From Bryoerythrophyllum caledonicum (taxonomy: Eukaryota > Streptophyta > Bryopsida > Pottiales > Pottiaceae): a DNA stretch of 64,000 nt. The position numbers and the translations under genes were made by a program. Shown in pieces: positions 1 through 11,733 of the stretch. Position 1 is the stretch's first letter. Each line of letters opens with the position of its first letter. Under the pieces are notes generated by a model. The model had not been told where the DNA came from and ran no database searches. It saw nothing but the letters and a program-made list of their open reading frames with translations. The stretch spans positions 15,409,297 to 15,473,296 of the forward strand of contig OZ020517.1 in NCBI GenBank assembly GCA_963971425.1, given 5' to 3'.

Positions 1-2776
1 GCCAAATTCCAGCCTCCTCACATTGGAATGTTCCCGCATCACATCGGATGGCAATACGCAATCCAGAAACATACATCTAAGGTGAAAATTCTTTGCACAA
101 AATCTGTTTCGGGAAATCTGCTCGAGTTGATAGCTTTGGATTCTGAAAGTTGCTTTCTGATCAGGAGGTATTGACTCTGAGCTTTGAACAGATCGCTATC
201 ACTTCGAGTACGTCGGCTGGCCTGGAGCAGATTCTGCCATGGCTATATTATCACCGGACAATCGGTGTCACACATTTCTTCCTGTTCGTTGAGGGGAAGG
301 CGGCATCGTTAAACTCGACGTCCGTTTTGGAAGCTATTCCTGTACGTATTGTTTGCCATAATAGCCCTGTCTTCGTGTATGTTCTTGGCAGCGTCTCTCT
401 AGCTGCTTGTCACGTCTGATGGATAGGGTTTTTTTTATCCGACCCGTGGAAAAGGTCGAAGGCAGAGGATTGATTCTTAGCCATCTATGGTACACTGTCA
501 CCATCTTCTACTAGGATTTTCATCTTTTGAGATTGTGAGGAAATTATCTCAAGCGTTCTTATTCTTGGGTGCAGGGAGTGAAGATCATCCATCGTACTAA
601 AGAACTGGAAGAGAAGCAAGCGAAAAGGTAGGTGATCTTATAACTTAACCGTAATTGTTTGAATTTAATCCACAAATTGCCAATAACAACTAATTCAATG
701 CAAGATTAAGTCATTTCTTTTGACGTTCGTTAGAAGAAGCGTAGACATGTCAGTACCATCCATTTAGTTTGTGTGGAATTTACGAATGAGTAATGCGAGT
801 CCTCTTGTTATAATGTGCAGTCGGATATGGAATGAGACTTGGCTGTCCGGCTTTTTCTTCAAGCCTTGCAACTATGAGCTTTTTGTGAAACAATCTCTCA
901 ACATGGAGATGGCCATTGTGTTTGCAAGGGTAAGCTAAGAATCGAGCACTTTAAATTTGGTGTGCCAAAATATCAAAATACAACATTTGTTTTTATGTTC
1001 AGCTCCAACAATATTATGTTGACGAAACGCCTGGCAGATCTTTGAGGCTCACTTGTTTGGAATTGGTATTTTAAACAGGAAGTTGGAATCGATTGGATTA
1101 TTCATCTCGATACTGATGAATTGATGCATCCAGCTGGAGCTCCTGAATACTCCCTACAACGCTTACTTAACGATGTCGCTCCAGATGTGGATATGGTGGT
1201 CTTTCCCAACTATGTGAGTTTCCTTGCCACACCATCTCAATCTGTAGCTATAGGACTGAGTGCACTTTTATACTCAAAAGGTCCTCATTCTCACCAACAG
1301 TTTTCTGGTTGTCTTAGGAGACTGCAATTGAGCGCGATGACATTGAAGAGCCATTCAGTGAGGTAACCATGTTCAAGAAGAATTACGACCATGTCACCAA
1401 GGAGACTTACTTTGGGCTGTACCGGGAAGCAACTCGGGGCAACCCCAACTATTTTTTGACGTACGGTAATGGAAAAGCTGCTGCTCGCATGCAAGACAAC
1501 TTGCGACCTAATGGTGCCCATAGGTGGCACAACTATGCAAAAACACCAAAGTGAGTTCACTGCTGCTTGCGCTCTTTCGAACTTAGGTAATGGTATTTGT
1601 TGAGATGCAGTAATTTTTTTCATGGCATCAATTCCTGTATTGATTGAGGGCGTCATAGAAAGTTCCTGGAACTTTAACTGGCTTGGAGATAGTTGGCCTG
1701 ACTACCGAAAAACTATTTCTTTTCTACCATTTGAACAGTGAGATCAAGCTTGACGAGGCGGCAGTGTTGCATTACACATACACCAAGTTTTCAGATTTGA
1801 CATCGCGACGTGATCGATGTCACTGCAAGCCTACCAAGGAGGATGTGAAACGGTGCTTCATGCTCGATTTTGATCGGGCGGTGAGTTCGCACCCCGACCT
1901 ACCTACATTTGTAATTCCTGAACAGTGCCAGTTATTGCCACAATGAGGCTTATTCTAAGTTCTGTTGCTAAGAATATATCTCCTGTTTTTTGGACCTCGT
2001 CAGGCTTTCATTATTGCTTCGACAGCTTCACAAGAGGAGATGAAGCGCTGGTATGATTCTGAACTTTCGTTCTATCTGGTCTTTGTTACTGTTTCAGGAT
2101 ATTGTTAGTCCAGAACATTTTACTTACCTTGAGCGCATTTTTGCCAAGTCGCTGCTACTGATCTTCCCGGATCTTTTTGCAGGCTGATGTATGTTGATCG
2201 TCTTGTGTATTCAGGTATAGAGAACATGTCGTATGGACCGATAAGGAGCTCAACTTGAAGCTTATGCGGAAAGGGCTCTTGACACGGCTTTACATCCCTC
2301 AGGTACCAAGTTTCAGATTGAACAGTTAATATCATAATTTGTTAGCCTATTGGAGCTTACAGTGCTCTAAAAACTTTTCGTTTGCCTCACGATGCACACG
2401 AGCTGTTTTTATTACTTCGAACATGCATGGGTTGTGTGACCACATACCACGTTCGCTTGCACACTCTATTGAAGCTCATTGTCAACGTTTCGTATGTTAT
2501 TTTCAGGCGATTGTGCAAGGTCTGCAAGAAGCAGGAGTATTCAGTAATGCGGTGCAGGCGGGTCAAGCTCGGCTTGACAAGGCGCTACAACAGGAAAACG
2601 CCGCTTCGAAACGTGCAAATTCTGTGAAGGTGGAGACCAAGCTGACCAGTTTAGACGGCGAATCTAGAGGCACAGAAGCTTCGGAAATAAAGGCCGGTGC
2701 CAACATAATGGCCGCCATGCCCCCCAGAGCATCTCCAGGCTTAGAGTCTTTAACGAAATCTGCGGGCAGTCTATGA
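1..2776 (+). CDS. KOB1: KOBITO1-like glycosyltransferase (GT92/DUF23-type), 5' end outside window
   Basis: Nine or ten exons join in phase: 1-81 (continuing from before the window), 165-341, 575-627, 821-929, 1079-1213, 1318-1550, 1739-1880, 2004-2050, 2215-2302, 2507-2776, all with GT-AG borders. The protein has the plant KOBITO1/ELD1/ABI8 signature: LTLSFEQI and [13 protein letters not shown], then IIHLDTDEL with a DxD-like metal/sugar-nucleotide motif, [47 protein letters not shown] and [13 protein letters not shown]. In Arabidopsis the family is needed for cellulose deposition, cell elongation and ABA/sugar responses, and is thought to be a Golgi or plasma-membrane type II protein; the membrane anchor would lie upstream of base 1. 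The last exon ends in a low-complexity Ala/Lys-rich tail unlike the conserved core. It converges tail to tail on the next gene, about 200 bp away. The family is recognised from memory of its motifs. Exon 1 (1-81) is the least certain part. Confidence 0.85.
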
Positions 2777-2979
2777 TTTTACTGATTTGGAAAGCAAAGT
2801 CGAACAATGTGTTGTTTTTTTAGGCTGTCATTCGGCACGCGCGAGTATTAAAGTACGATGACTGTATTTGTGCGCTTGTTTTTTTTTTTTGGCAAGCTAG
2901 TTTGTTCTACTTCTCCAACTGTCAGTTAGTAGTGTCTAGTTTAGTTCCTCAAGTGAAGGACACCTGCATTCTACTGGCA

Positions 2980-5803
2980 CTACCTCTGACCAGCGGTTTG
3001 TCTTCCCTTCTTCCTCTTGGGTTCAAGGGCCTTCTTCAGAGCATTCTGCAGCCGGTTGACCTCCTCTTCTTTTCTCGTAAGTACCTTTGCTATGTGCCCA
3101 AAGATCTGACTCATGCTCGCTCTTTTGTTGTCTAGGAAGTTCCACGGCGTCCGGATAATGTACCTTCCGCTTGGATTCGATGTCTCAATCTCTAGAACTG
3201 CAGCACCAACAGCGTCGGCCACCACAGGACCGTACTTGTTGCGGAGCTCTGTTATTCTTGGGTCACCCTCATCCACTGCGTACTGCACCGTTTACAAGGA
3301 GTTAACTTCTTGGTTATCAAAATGCGTGATCATATTCAGGACAACCTAACCACTTCACATGCTACAAACGTGTATCCATGAAGCGAATTGAGTTCTGCAG
3401 GCGGAAGAAACCAAACCTTCATGTTTCCGGTTTTGCCATCAGGAACCATCTTGAGCGGCCGGAAGTCATGTGTCCGCAACTCTTCGTCCACCTCACTTAC
3501 CCATTGCTGGAAAGCATGAGGGCTTTTGAACTTATCCGTGCACACCTCATACCATCCTTGTGTGTTTAGCTCACCCAAGCTTTTCACTCCAATCTCCTTT
3601 GTTCCGTAGTCGGACAACACCTGGATCACAAACATCTGGTTCGAGTAAAGGCCAAACAATGTAAACGAATGTAACAGTTCGTCTTGAAGACCCAGAGTTT
3701 AATAAGTAAAAAAAGAGGGGTTCTTATTTAAACTGTAGGTGACTTCACAAACAACTATCATGTTGCACACACTTGAAGGGTGAGAGGAGTACTTACATCG
3801 GATTCCATTATAGTTGCCCTGGCGTCTTCAATTTCATCATTCGCTTGTCTCTGCGAAATTGCCAATGTGTTCACCATATCATTGGCCGCCTCTTGCTCTT
3901 CTAGCCTTTCCTGTTCCATCTCTTCCTGTTTTGCCCTCAACTGCGCAATACTCTTGACGTACTCTTCCAGCTTCTCATCACCTGTCTCCTGTTTGTTTGC
4001 CTCGACAAGCTCTGCCTTCTTGGCTATCTCCGTCTCCAACTGCTCTGCGACTCGCTGGGTCTTCAACTCGCGTTGCTGTTTCTCATGAAGTTTCTTTCGA
4101 TCGTCTCGAATCTGGTTCTCCAAAATGATTTTCTCCTCCTACGATTCAGACCGGAAGAGTTCTAGCAGCGAATTAAAACAGAATTTCTTTCACTGAACGT
4201 GGAAAGGCAGGAAAAACTACCAATAACTTGCTCTGTCATGACTTACAAATTACAATTCCATCACAACGAAAAATCAGTGAGAATAGACGTGGTGGTTACT
4301 CAAAGTAGAGCAAAAGTGGCAACCTTGTGCTTGTTGATGAGCTCAATGTGTTTAATTTCCTGGGCTTCCTGATGCTGGACCTGCTCCGTGTACCATGCTA
4401 GAAGTCTTTCTGTCTGCAGGCGGAAAGACAATACTTATATGCCGACACATTTAAACCAACAAATGAATTGAGTAGAACTGTAGAGCATGACATAAAGGCC
4501 AAATTATAGAAATGTACCTCTAGTTTCAAAGAGTCGAGTTCGGAGCTAGACTTTATTTTCAGCTCTTGTATCCTGCTCTCAAATTGTGATCGACAGACGC
4601 GCATGTTTCTTTCATGGTCTTCTGCTACACACCGTGCGCTTTGTTCCCGATCCTCGAGTTCTACACATGACAATATTACCGTAAGCATCATAGTTGATGA
4701 AATAGAAAGGTAAGTAGCAAAGAAAACACTGCAGAAGTACCTTGCTTATGATCCTCTATGAGTTTTTGGTTCTCTTGTTCCGCTTGTTCACGTTGAGCTG
4801 TAACATGGTACAACCTATTTGTCAATCCCCAGTTTTCTTGAGCGGCGACTTGTAAGATACCCTCATTTTTAATCATAACCTTCTTCAGATTCTGCACTTG
4901 CTGATCCGCAATGCCTTCCAACTCCCTCATAATGTCTGGAAGGCTTTTCAAGTCGCCACATGCCTTCAGATGGTCAATTAGGAGTTTGTTACCTCCTTCA
5001 ACATCCTGCACAGGCAACACATCGATATTACCCTACTAAAATCTTCAAAGAAATGAAAAGGAGCGTACCTTCTGGGTAGCCACCCACCCATACAAGTGTG
5101 TGCCACGTCTGGACGAACTATCATTCTCAAAATCTCTACGCCCCCGCCTCTTCACATAAAAACTGTGCCCAAATGCTTCAGCATCCTTGAATCCATCTAT
5201 TGAGTTGCGAAACCCAACGACAGCCGCACCTTGATGACCACTGACATCATAGAGCACCGTCACCGACTCAGGATTGAAGTCCTGCAATACAGAACTCTGT
5301 CAATTCATGCGGATGAAAATGGAAATTCACGTTTCAGAGAATACCTTGAGCTTCTCTCTGATGTCTGCACGGCCAGCACCAGTACGGAAGCCATCATCCG
5401 ACCTTTGAGTGTGATTGTCAATGTTTTGCAAAACGCACATCCACGGGTAGAACCGTTTGTCCTCGCAGTCCGCTCTGGAAGGTACATCCTGCTGCAGATA
5501 CAATCTTCGCTCTGCCTGCGGTTGTGCCCTTCCTGCCATCTCTTTAGAATCCAGGTAAGCTACCAAGGCACGGTGCCTTCCAACAGCTACAGGACCCCGG
5601 TTCCCTTTCCCAACTCCCGCAGCATGCTGGCGAATGTCACTGTATCTGTAGGACTGCTTCTTGCGACCCGGAGAAAAGGGGCACCTGTATGTGCCGTCGG
5701 AGTTCAAACATGCCAGTGTCCCGCCTTGAAGCCCTGCCTCGGCCTCCTCATACGCCTCATTCACTTCGTCGGCATCCAGTCCTTCACTATCAGAGTCGCC
5801 CAT
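2980..5803 (-). CDS. FDM/IDN2-like RNA-directed DNA methylation factor (zf-XS, XS, coiled coil, XH)
   Basis: Eight exons join in phase (5803-5345, 5281-5069, 5005-4741, 4660-4518, 4413-4324, 4138-3797, 3620-3417, 3282-2980) to give about 672 residues, close to the 630-650 of Arabidopsis FDM/IDN2 proteins. The order is acidic N-terminus, zf-XS (about 41-66), XS RNA-binding fold (about 118-215, with YPWMCVLQNI and GAAVVGFRNSIDGFKDAEAF), a long coiled coil (about 225-505), then an XH domain (about 505-655, with GVKSLGELN and NPSGRYIIRTPWNF). These proteins bind double-stranded RNA with 5' overhangs and promote DRM2-dependent DNA methylation in the nucleus. One oddity: the zf-XS usually starts C-P-x-C, but here it reads CPFS, so the second zinc ligand appears to be replaced. 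The start is the first ATG before the acidic stretch; no upstream exon was evident. The domain order excludes SGS3 itself, which lacks an XH domain. Confidence 0.9.
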
Positions 5804-6210
5804 CCTCGAAGAAACCCGGTCACTGCAAACAATTACAGCAAACAGGCAATGATCAACCAAATATGTTCCCCACATACAACTCTTTTAATACCACTCCGCC
5901 ACATCGTTACTGAAACTAGAACACCACACGACGCAGTTCAAAAGAGTTCCATACATCTTCAAACAGATGTGAAGATCCATCTTCACTCCAACACATCCAG
6001 GTCCAAAAATCATGGCCCACCGAGAAGCTCAACTGAATCGCCACGGCACAGAAGTTTAAAGGTGGAGTTGCAATACAAAGGAAGAGGGGGATAATCCTCC
6101 AACAATCCTCACCGCCTTTTAAAGCTTTGCCGCATTGACATCAACTTACGACGGCGCTTCGTACACTCTTTGAATCTCAATCAGGTTCACTGAATCGGGA
6201 TGCATGGAAG

Positions 6211-6322
6211 CACTAGTAGCTATCATCCCTCTCACAGTAACATCGAAACACTTCTAGTAATCATCCCTCTAACAGTACCATCGAAGCATCAATAGTAATC
6301 ATCCCACTGAGAGTACTATATA
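6211..6322. repeat. 38-bp tandem repeat, about three copies
   Basis: Two 38-base units at 6211-6248 and 6249-6286 share the core ATCATCCCTCT plus CAGTA and ATCGAA. A third, more diverged unit follows up to about 6322. Confidence 0.7.
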
Positions 6323-6529
6323 AGTGGACAAGCACCCTTCAGTAAGGGGCTTGATCGCTTTGTCCTCTTGTAAGGAGGCTGGGTCATCCTTCTCCTATCT
6401 CTGTTATCATTCCGAAGTAGGGAAACCATACGTTTAATGAAAGACTCATCATGCACTCCGCTTCTCAGAAGGGAGCCATCTTTTGAACTGGGTCACCGAA
6501 GTCAATGATTTTTCAGAGGGCTCGGGTGA

Positions 6530-6770
6530 TGACGCATACGGCAAGTGGGCGGTAGAAGTGATGGAAAGAATACTGGAGAGAGCCCTTCGGCAGATTCGCA
6601 AGCCTCCACAGATAACTCCACCATCAGTACTACACCGAAGAAGAGGCCTGGAGTTGCTGGGACTCCACTTTGAAGAAGGAGCGACATGAGCTCTGCGTCA
6701 CGCCAGATTCCTTGAATCAAATGCTGAATGAGCAGCACTGGAATAAAAAAATGGCAGAGTAAGTACTTTG
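6530..6770 (+). pseudogene. possible gene remnant, family unknown
   Basis: Two overlapping frames on the + strand read like pieces of one protein. One has a Ser/Thr-rich stretch ending in TTPKKRPGVAGTP. The adjacent frame continues as KKERHELCVTPDSLNQML and then NEQHWNKKMAE, and runs into a good splice-donor-like GTAAGTA at about 6759. The frame change suggests a decayed exon. I do not recognise the family, and chance composition is possible. Confidence 0.25.
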
Positions 6771-6948
6771 TGTATCACTGTAACAAACTACGCCGTTCAT
6801 TGTATAGAGTGTGGACCCAACTATTAGAAATTACCTGCATTGATTCAATGAACACAAATTACAATAATGCTTCTGGGAGGCACTTAGATGATACCTACAA
6901 GCTTCATACCTACAAGCAAATCTGTAAAATCATCAATAAATTGTGAGA

Positions 6949-8319
6949 TCATCTCCTCTTCCTAAACTCTGTGAGCCGGGGAATTGCTCCAAGAAACCTG
7001 GCCTCTAAGGCTCTAACAGTAGACCTCAACAGAGTGGCGTCGTCCTTGAGAAACTCGTCATAAATGGCGAGGCAGTGTTCTTGCCGCTTCACGATCTCCT
7101 CCGCCTTCATGGCGCGCAGAGTGGCCACAATCCGGTGCATCTCCGTGGTCGGGAATTGCAGCAGACACTTGTACCACAGGATCAAGGTGTCGAACGGCTT
7201 CACGTAGTTGTCAGCGATGAGCACCGGAATGGCGCCCGCGCTCAAAACCTCGATGAACCGATACGATGAAGGTTGAACTCCCGCTGGCACAAGCGCGAAC
7301 GTCGTGTTCATGAGGTCGTTGAACGAGTAGTTCCGATGCAACGCTGCGTCTTCGTCGCAGTGCACGCCGAGATCCGGGTTCTTCTCCCGGTTCATGTTGT
7401 TGATAGTATGCTCACAGGAAGTGGCGACAATCACATCGTGTCCATTGTGCATCTCTCGGAACGAATCGTGGCTACGGAACACGCCCTCGCCTGTGCGGCC
7501 TAAATAGCGCAACCCGCGAAACGTTGCGAGGTACTTCCGCTCCAAGATCTTGACCGCCTGCATTTCGTGCAGGTGGTAATGTCCCGGGAGTGGAATGCTG
7601 ATGTCGAACCCCGGGCGGTAGGTCGTTTCGTGGATGTCGCTCGCCATGACGGACGCCATGCCGATGGACGCCTGGTGCGGCCCGTGCTGCGACCACTTGT
7701 CCGCGAAGATGACGAGCGCGTGGTTGCGGCCGTCGTTCCAGTGCGGCAGCTCTCTCGGGTGCGGCGGCCATGGATTGTCGTTCACGTCAAGAAACACCAG
7801 GAAGAGGCACGCTTTGGCGGGGTCGGAGGTGAAGTACTTGGACTCATTGATGCGGGCGAAGTAACGAACTGGCGGAGCCGGGATGTTGTAGGTGAAGATC
7901 TGAAGATGCTCTGCACCCTCGCACTTGGTGTAGTTGAAGCAGGCGTCCATGGAGCAGAGCGGGAACCGCGCCGGGTAGTGCCATGTCTTGCCTCGCACGT
8001 ACCATGGATCAGGGTTGCTGCACACCTCCTTCACAACTTCCTTCTCCACAATCTTTTCTTCCGGAGAAGGACAATGCTCTGTACAATTACATGGACTCAC
8101 CAGGCCCAGCTTCGCGGAGACATCAACTACCTCGCAAGCTGGTCTCAGAGATTTCATGCTGTTGATACTGGAGAAGCATACCAAGACTGTAATCGAACAC
8201 AGACAGAAAACGAGAGCCATATCTCTTTTCATTTTGCGAGCCAGGCACTCTTCTACTCCAATTGGCACGAATTTCAGCAATGTCTCAAGAAATCGATAGA
8301 TGCAACTGAGCCTCCGCAT
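6949..8319 (-). CDS. exostosin-like glycosyltransferase (GT47), copy 1
   Basis: Single uninterrupted exon of 456 codons. A membrane anchor at about residues 34-50 (MALVFCLCSITVLVCF) preceded by basic residues gives a type II Golgi topology. A Cys-rich stem follows (CNCTEHCPSPEEK), then the GT47 catalytic region with FTYNIPAPPVRYFARI, ACLFLVFLDVN, LPHWNDGRNHALVIFADKW, RKYLATFRG and the conserved donor-site block YRFIEVLSAGAIPVLIADNY. GT47 enzymes transfer sugars onto cell-wall or proteoglycan polysaccharides; the acceptor cannot be told from sequence. ATG at 8317-8319 is the first in frame; a second ATG at residue 30 (MKRDMALV) would also leave the anchor intact. It lies head to head with a close paralogue starting 728 bp away. 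The absence of introns, unlike the neighbouring genes, is typical of some plant exostosin subfamilies but could also reflect retroposition. Confidence 0.9.
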   Translation of the reverse strand: MRRLSCIYRFLETLLKFVPIGVEECLARKMKRDMALVFCLCSITVLVCFSSINSMKSLRPACEVVDVSAKLGLVSPCNCTEHCPSPEEKIVEKEVVKEVCSNPDPWYVRGKTWHYPARFPLCSMDACFNYTKCEGAEHLQIFTYNIPAPPVRYFARINESKYFTSDPAKACLFLVFLDVNDNPWPPHPRELPHWNDGRNHALVIFADKWSQHGPHQASIGMASVMASDIHETTYRPGFDISIPLPGHYHLHEMQAVKILERKYLATFRGLRYLGRTGEGVFRSHDSFREMHNGHDVIVATSCEHTINNMNREKNPDLGVHCDEDAALHRNYSFNDLMNTTFALVPAGVQPSSYRFIEVLSAGAIPVLIADNYVKPFDTLILWYKCLLQFPTTEMHRIVATLRAMKAEEIVKRQEHCLAIYDEFLKDDATLLRSTVRALEARFLGAIPRLTEFRKRR

Positions 8320-9047
8320 CGGTCAAATCAAACCTAGCCATGCCCGAAGAATACCCAACCAGATGAAAAACAAACTGCAGATTCTACAATCTCAACATCC
8401 GTGCGAAAAATCAAACTCCATGGAAACTCCGATTCGTCTGAAGTTTGACATTGTCGCAACTTTCAACCGATCACGCTCAAACCCTGCGTTGTGAAATTCT
8501 TAATTCGGTGAAAAGTAGGCAAAATGAACTCACATGTCACACAACCTATCAATCCTCGAGACGTTGCTCAAGAAGATTGTTAGTGACTTCAAGTTGGTAG
8601 ATGCAGACTGCCAGATCCTCACAAAGAATCCCGAACAACATCACACGGTGCAATGGAGTTACGTTTCGTTTATGGAAGGGATATGCTCACGCCTCCGCTT
8701 TCATTGCAACAAGAACGTTTCTTCCACGTCTCACGTTCCAGAGTTGAACAACGTGCAAGTTCAGGCAATAAGCACCTGTAGTATTCACTTCTACTGCGAA
8801 GACGTGCCCACTTTATCGTACATTTTGTCCTGGCACCATCGCCATGATCAAAGCTCGTATCAACGATCAGTAGTTCAATAGTCTACCGTCTCGCCCTTCT
8901 TGTTGCTGCATGGAGCTCTAGCGCAACCTGTTGCAGACGCTTGGTTGCTGATCATCACACCTTCCAATTGCTTCTACTGCGAGGATCATTTGTTGTCGTC
9001 GATTTCCGGCACTTAGTTGCAGATTGATTTAATTTCCGTTGGGGACG
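8320..9047. promoter_or_regulatory. shared intergenic region of the divergent exostosin pair
   Basis: 728 bp between two head-to-head paralogues. It must contain both promoters and 5' leaders. I see no long inverted symmetry that would make it a simple palindromic duplication and no coding stretch; individual promoter elements could not be assigned. Confidence 0.45.
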
Positions 9048-10442
9048 ATGAAGCTACAAGGAACTCTGTCGCTCGCGGGAATATACCTCTTTATCTTTCT
9101 TGCTACTGTCGCGTGCATCTCGAGCTTTTACAGGTTGAACAGCTATTTGTCGACGCCTTCGTGGTACACGATCACAGACTCGAGTTCTCTGTCTCTGTCG
9201 ATGCCGGATGGAAATTGCAGTTGTACAGTCGCATATCTGAGCCAATCGGTTAATGCGAAAGTGCCTGCGCTCTCGTGCAATTGTAACAAGTCGACGGCGC
9301 ATGTGCAAATCCAAGGCGGTGTCAATGTATCCGGCGAGTGTCCGGTGTGTCCTCCGAACGTGCAGACGGTCGAAGTAGTGAAGCCATGCCCCGGCGTGCC
9401 CTGGTACGCGGCGGGTAGAGAATGGCACTCCCCTCCGAAGTTCCCTCTCTGCTCCATGGATGTCTGCTTCGACTATTCCAAGTGCGACAACATGACGGAG
9501 CCGCTGGTGTACACGTACGAGCTTCCAAGCCCGCCGCTGCGCTTCTTCGACCGCATCCAGGAGTCCAAGTATTGGACGGGCGACCCGGAGAAGGCGTGCC
9601 TGTTCTTCGTCTTCCTCGACACGCAGGATCCATGGCCGGTGTGGCCTAAAGATTTGCCTCACTGGAACGGCGGGCTCAACCATGTGTTGATCACATTCGC
9701 GGACAAGTGGGAGAATCGCAACCCGCCGAGTGACTCCATCGGCAACGCATCGATCATGGGAACGATAGTCTACCAGACGACGAACCGCGCCGGGTTCGAC
9801 ATCGGGATCCCTCTTCCCGGGAGAAGCCACATGATTTCCCTCCAATCCGTGCATCCATTGCAGCGGAAATACTTCGCCACGTTCCGAGGGACGAGGTACT
9901 TAGGCGAGAGCGGCGACGGCGTGTTCCGCAGCTTCGATTCGTTCCGGGGAATGCACAACGGCGAGGACGTGGTGGTGACGACGTCGTGCAGCCACGGCAC
10001 GAACGATCTGATCCGCAAAGAGCGGCCACATCTCGGTGTCAACTGCGACGAAGACGGTGAGCTCTACGCCAAGTACGACTTCGCCGACCTGATGAACACG
10101 ACGTTCGGGCTTGTCCCCGCGGGGCGCCAACCGAATTCGTTCCGGTTCATCGAGGTGATGAGCGCAGGCGCCATCCCCGTTTTGATCGCTGACAACTACG
10201 TGAAGCCGTTCGAGACCTTGATTCTGTGGCACAAGTGTGTGCTGCAGTTCCCGACCTCACAAATGCTGAGGATCATCCCCGCGCTCCGGGCTCTGAGCAC
10301 GGACGACATTGTGAAGCGTCAACAAAATTGCCTGAGAATTTACAACCAGTTTCTCAAGGACGACGACTCCCTCCTCGATGCTGCAATGCGGGCCATGAAG
10401 GCGCGCTTCATGGGCGTCATTCCCAGTTTCGCACAGCCATGA
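9048..10442 (+). CDS. exostosin-like glycosyltransferase (GT47), copy 2
   Basis: Single exon. The first true ATG is at 9048 (MKLQGTLSL), giving 464 residues; the frame is open a little further upstream but only through a TTG. A membrane anchor lies at about residues 5-27 (YLFIFLATVACISSF), followed by a Cys-rich stem with CNCNK and CPVCPP. The catalytic part is nearly collinear with copy 1: YTYELPSPPLRFFDRI, ACLFFVFLD, LPHWNGGLNHVLITFADKW, RKYFATFRGTRYLG and FRFIEVMSAGAIPVLIADNY. A Golgi type II glycosyltransferase of family GT47 is the natural reading. The two copies differ most in the stem and anchor. Copy 2 is more GC-rich at third positions than the surrounding DNA. It probably arose with copy 1 by inverted tandem duplication. 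Confidence 0.9.
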   Translation: MKLQGTLSLAGIYLFIFLATVACISSFYRLNSYLSTPSWYTITDSSSLSLSMPDGNCSCTVAYLSQSVNAKVPALSCNCNKSTAHVQIQGGVNVSGECPVCPPNVQTVEVVKPCPGVPWYAAGREWHSPPKFPLCSMDVCFDYSKCDNMTEPLVYTYELPSPPLRFFDRIQESKYWTGDPEKACLFFVFLDTQDPWPVWPKDLPHWNGGLNHVLITFADKWENRNPPSDSIGNASIMGTIVYQTTNRAGFDIGIPLPGRSHMISLQSVHPLQRKYFATFRGTRYLGESGDGVFRSFDSFRGMHNGEDVVVTTSCSHGTNDLIRKERPHLGVNCDEDGELYAKYDFADLMNTTFGLVPAGRQPNSFRFIEVMSAGAIPVLIADNYVKPFETLILWHKCVLQFPTSQMLRIIPALRALSTDDIVKRQQNCLRIYNQFLKDDDSLLDAAMRAMKARFMGVIPSFAQP

Positions 10443-11733
10443 TTTTTTGTACTGTATGTACACTTGCAAATTAGAAAGTGAACATCACTTCGCGGTTTGA
10501 GCATCCTCAACTCGTACCTTGACTTTGGGCCCTGAATCTTGATAGAAAGGATTGACTACCTAGCGACTTTAAATAAATTATGAGCTACTTGAAGGTTGTC
10601 ACACCCCGACCACTAGCCTCTAAATTAGTCCCAACTTTGATTTGTGCACCATTTTTGTGCCACGTGGCATCACTTTCTCTTTGATGGCTCAAAAGCTACT
10701 AAGAATCTTGAGCATGAGTTGTGCGTGGTGTGACAATCAATATAAGTTTGAGCCAAGAGTACCTCTAATATTTATTAGAAAGTCACTTGAAGGACTCTCA
10801 AAGTTTTACAAATATGGCGTGTGGGAGGCAAAAATTGGGGATATTGGGTCAAGGTGACCATTGCATGGCCTCAAAATATCAGGTTGAGACCCAAGTTGGA
10901 GGCGCATTGAGGATGCTCTTAAAAGGGCATAGTATAGCCTACTCTGTGTGAAAGTTGTATTCAAATAGTTGTCAGCAATCACTTCTCTAGCATACGGCAC
11001 AATCAAACCAAGCGACAATGGAAGAGAGAGCAAGGTCAAGTTGGAGTAAACCATGAACTGCACAACCACACTTTCCTTGTTAACTTCTTGATAAATACTT
11101 TTATTTTAGCCACTAGAATTACATCAAGATTCTCAAGACTTGGCGCTCCTAGAAAGTTGAAGCTTTTTTGGTCCTTGTAGAGCATTTGTCGTCAGACCAC
11201 ACTAAGTGTTTTACATTCAAAAGTAGATTTACATGAACACTCAAGTTTGAGGCTTCTTTTTATTTAGGGCAAACTTTTGTCGATTGAATTGGCATTGCTT
11301 TTTGTACGATTACTAACAATTTTCATTGGCGCAAGGTCACTGCATCATTGAGCCCATTTCCACGCGGCTTGTTGGTATGCCTATATTGTGCGAGAAAATG
11401 GCGGGGTGGCCTTTTGCTTTGGCCCAAACTTCCAAGCATTGGCACTAATTGCGACCCAAAAGTGGACCGCGCTTTCCTACTTGTCCTCTACAATCTACAT
11501 ATCTGGCAAAGTTCCCCCATGCCTCCGCAAACTCCACTTCAGTCCATGTAGGCCCTCTTTGCCTCTTCAACCCTCTCTCTATGGAATCAATAGCTTTAAA
11601 TACAACTCGAGCCACTAAGGCCCACACCGCAGCCTCAACATGTCTTGCATATCTGAAGGTCACCGTCTCTTCATCTCTCGAGCTACAACCAACAACACTT
11701 CTTGACGAGATCATGTAACCTAGATCATGTAAC
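10443..11733. other. AT-rich intergenic DNA, no gene recognised
   Basis: Follows the second exostosin gene. It includes a modest open frame on the - strand (11445-11714, with an Ala/Arg-rich peptide) that matches nothing I know and is not supported by splice context. A 14-bp direct duplication (AGATCATGTAACCT) lies just left of the inverted-repeat element that follows. Confidence 0.4.

Larger units (their letters stand above)
5804..6948. other. intergenic region between FDM-like and exostosin genes
   Basis: Upstream of the FDM-like start and downstream of the first exostosin gene. It contains a small three-copy repeat (6211-6322) and a stretch around 6530-6770 with coding-like composition (listed separately). 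No other gene is recognisable. The first few hundred bases presumably hold the FDM-like promoter. Confidence 0.5.

Noticed and set aside
1121-1366. Several short KOBITO1-region frames as separate small genes
   Set aside because: They are exons of one gene joined by phase-consistent GT-AG introns.
5231-6094. 287-codon open frame on the + strand
   Set aside because: It is antisense to the first exons of the FDM-like gene and has no recognisable domain.
7567-8337. 256-codon open frame on the + strand
   Set aside because: Antisense shadow of the GC-rich exostosin copy 1; composition explains the open frame.
9054-9854. 266-codon open frame on the - strand
   Set aside because: Antisense shadow of exostosin copy 2 with Arg-rich nonsense composition.
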